Source: Betaproteobacteria bacterium
GTDB taxonomy: Bacteria > Pseudomonadota > Gammaproteobacteria > Burkholderiales > SG8-39
NCBI GenBank assembly: GCA_016195915.1
Contig: JACPYS010000067.1
Coordinates: 1-64,000 of the forward strand
Direction: 5' to 3'
Length of the DNA: 64,000 nucleotides
The stretch's first letter is position 1; every line of letters begins with the position of its first letter. The notes under the pieces were generated by a model. The model was not told where the DNA came from and did no database searches. It saw nothing but the letters and a program-made list of their open reading frames with translations. A program made the position numbers and the translations under genes. This document shows, piece after piece, positions 62,983 to 64,000 of the stretch.

Positions 62983-64000
62983 ATGACCATCGGGAAGCTC
63001 TGGGCGCGGGGCGCCAATCACACGATCGACACGCTGATCTACGGATTGTGCGTAGTCGGCGTGCCGGCCGTAATCGGCGTGGTCACGCTCATCGCACTCG
63101 TCGCGTGGGAGCCGCAATATCGCGCCACGGATGCGATTCCGCTTGGGCTGAGCGTGCTCGAGGACTCCGGCGCGACGCTGGATCCCGCGCTGGCGCTGGC
63201 GCGACTCGAGGGCAGCCCGACGCTCGCGTACAAGGACACGCGGCTTTCCGAAGCGCCTTTCTGGTTTCGCTTTACCGCTCGCGCGACAAGCGGCGAGGAG
63301 CATGCCGGCATCGAATTGCCTTCGCGCCACGCCACCGACGCCGCGTGCTGGAACGCCGCCACTCTGGCCAGCCTTGGGCGCGCGGATCGCTCGACCGTGA
63401 CACGTCCCATGGAAGCAATCAAGGCCGGATTTGCCGTCGATCTCGGCAAGATCGAATCGGCGGTGCCAATCGTTTGCCGCGCACGCTATTCGGGGCCTGC
63501 GCGGATCACCGTGTTGCAGTGGCCCTCGTCCCAGTTGCACACTTCAGCCGAGCAGTTTCATCGCAACACCGGGTTGCTGGAAGGCGGCCTGCTGGTGTTG
63601 TCGGCGTTCGTGCTCGTCACCGCGATCATCAATCGCGAATGGCTGTACGTCCTGTTCGCCGCCTGGCTTCTGGCGAGCATGCGGATGGGCGCGATCTCGG
63701 CGGGATGGGACACGCACTGGCTCGAGCGGACGATACCCCCGGAATGGATATTCGAGGTAAGGAAACTGACCATTGCCGCATACGTCGTCCTGACCTGGGC
63801 GCTATTCAGCCGGCTGTTTCGCGACGACCTCAGGCAAGCTGGCTTCCCCGCGCTTCGCGGAGCCGCCCAGTGGGTGTGCGTCCTGCTGCTTGCCGCAGCG
63901 GTGACGCTACCCTTCTCCCGGTTCCTGCCGTTCATGTGGGCAGCGGTCGCGGTGGGCATCGCAATCATTGTCTTCCTGCTGGCGCGCATCCTGCTGGTAA
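62983..64000 (+). CDS. Multi-TM signalling-type protein, 3' end beyond window
   Basis: An open frame of at least 339 codons running off the window. It has an N-terminal TM helix (about residues 17-41), then a periplasmic region of about 160 residues containing WFRFTARATSGEEHAGIEL. Five or more TM helices follow (LEGGLLVLSAFVLVTAII, WLYVLFAAWLLASM, KLTIAAYVVLTWALF, QWVCVLLLAAAVTLPF, MWAAVAVGIAIIVFLLA). This topology is like 7TMR-DISM sensor proteins, which usually end in kinase or GGDEF/EAL domains. The C-terminus is unknown. ATG 62983 lies 22 bases after the FeeM-like gene. Confidence 0.6.
   Translation, partial: MTIGKLWARGANHTIDTLIYGLCVVGVPAVIGVVTLIALVAWEPQYRATDAIPLGLSVLEDSGATLDPALALARLEGSPTLAYKDTRLSEAPFWFRFTARATSGEEHAGIELPSRHATDAACWNAATLASLGRADRSTVTRPMEAIKAGFAVDLGKIESAVPIVCRARYSGPARITVLQWPSSQLHTSAEQFHRNTGLLEGGLLVLSAFVLVTAIINREWLYVLFAAWLLASMRMGAISAGWDTHWLERTIPPEWIFEVRKLTIAAYVVLTWALFSRLFRDDLRQAGFPALRGAAQWVCVLLLAAAVTLPFSRFLPFMWAAVAVGIAIIVFLLARILLV

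Overview
This 64 kb window is GC-rich, densely coded chromosome from a Gram-negative bacterium, most likely a betaproteobacterium (Burkholderiales/Rhodocyclaceae-like). The evidence is the gene order purM | hda - HAD - pcnB - folK - deoxynucleoside kinase - panC, together with DarP(YjgA)/PmbA, an ApbC/metG divergent pair, a FeeM-like N-acyl amino acid synthase, and frequent GTG/TTG starts with 4-nt ATGA/GTGA/TTGA overlaps. I found no rRNA, tRNA, CRISPR array, prophage or complete insertion sequence.

Layout. (1) 0.5-3 kb: a Lon-type AAA ATPase without protease domain, then a convergent xdhC-mocA pair that serves molybdenum hydroxylases. (2) 3-16 kb: a heavy-metal efflux island on the minus strand. 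It holds one adaptor + RND pair, a complete RND/adaptor/TolC-like set, and a two-component system with one histidine kinase and two tandem OmpR-type regulators. A MipA/OmpV porin-like gene is divergent at 16.4 kb and is followed by an IS5-family transposase remnant. (3) 17.4-24.3 kb: a lipid-like biosynthetic locus: HAD phosphatase, alpha/beta hydrolase, class III aminotransferase, and an operon of ACP, ketoacyl synthase, a truncated thioester-reductase-like gene, two SMR-type transporter subunits and a GNAT/FemAB-like acyltransferase. A good sigma-70 promoter precedes the ACP. (4) 24.5-32.4 kb: a form II CO-dehydrogenase-like molybdenum hydroxylase cluster, coxS-coxL-coxM, a fumarylacetoacetate-hydrolase-family gene, then coxD (MoxR), coxE (VWA) and coxG. 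(5) 32.4-38.9 kb: alanyl-tRNA editing protein, a lipoprotein hydrolase, an exported methyltransferase, pmbA, darP, a DUF3237 gene, mog and a PilZ-signature protein. (6) 39-44.7 kb: a receiver-Ser/Thr kinase fusion, thyA, a small membrane protein, yajD, a lone Fis-type HTH gene, folA, a broken dcd, a VapBC-like pair and apbC. (7) 44.8-54.2 kb: metG, a broken hyfB-like gene, a DsrE lipoprotein, a pilin-like protein, acylphosphatase, dnaE, Uma2, and an RHH / nucleotidyltransferase group. (8) 54.2-64 kb: purM, hda-HAD-pcnB-folK-dNK-panC, gamma-glutamyltransferase, a FeeM-like synthase, and the start of a multi-TM signalling protein cut by the window end.

Functional links. mocA/xdhC and mog (cofactor synthesis and insertion) sit in the same window as the CoxSLM enzyme, which should need a molybdopterin cytosine dinucleotide cofactor. 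Nucleotide and folate genes recur (thyA, folA, broken dcd, purM, folK, dNK). At least four genes are decayed (IS5 transposase, thioester reductase, dcd, hyfB), and panB is missing from its expected place. The most interesting loci are the ACP/KAS/aminotransferase/acyltransferase cluster, the receiver-kinase fusion facing a PilZ-type gene, and the FeeM-like gene with its unusual AT-rich upstream region.
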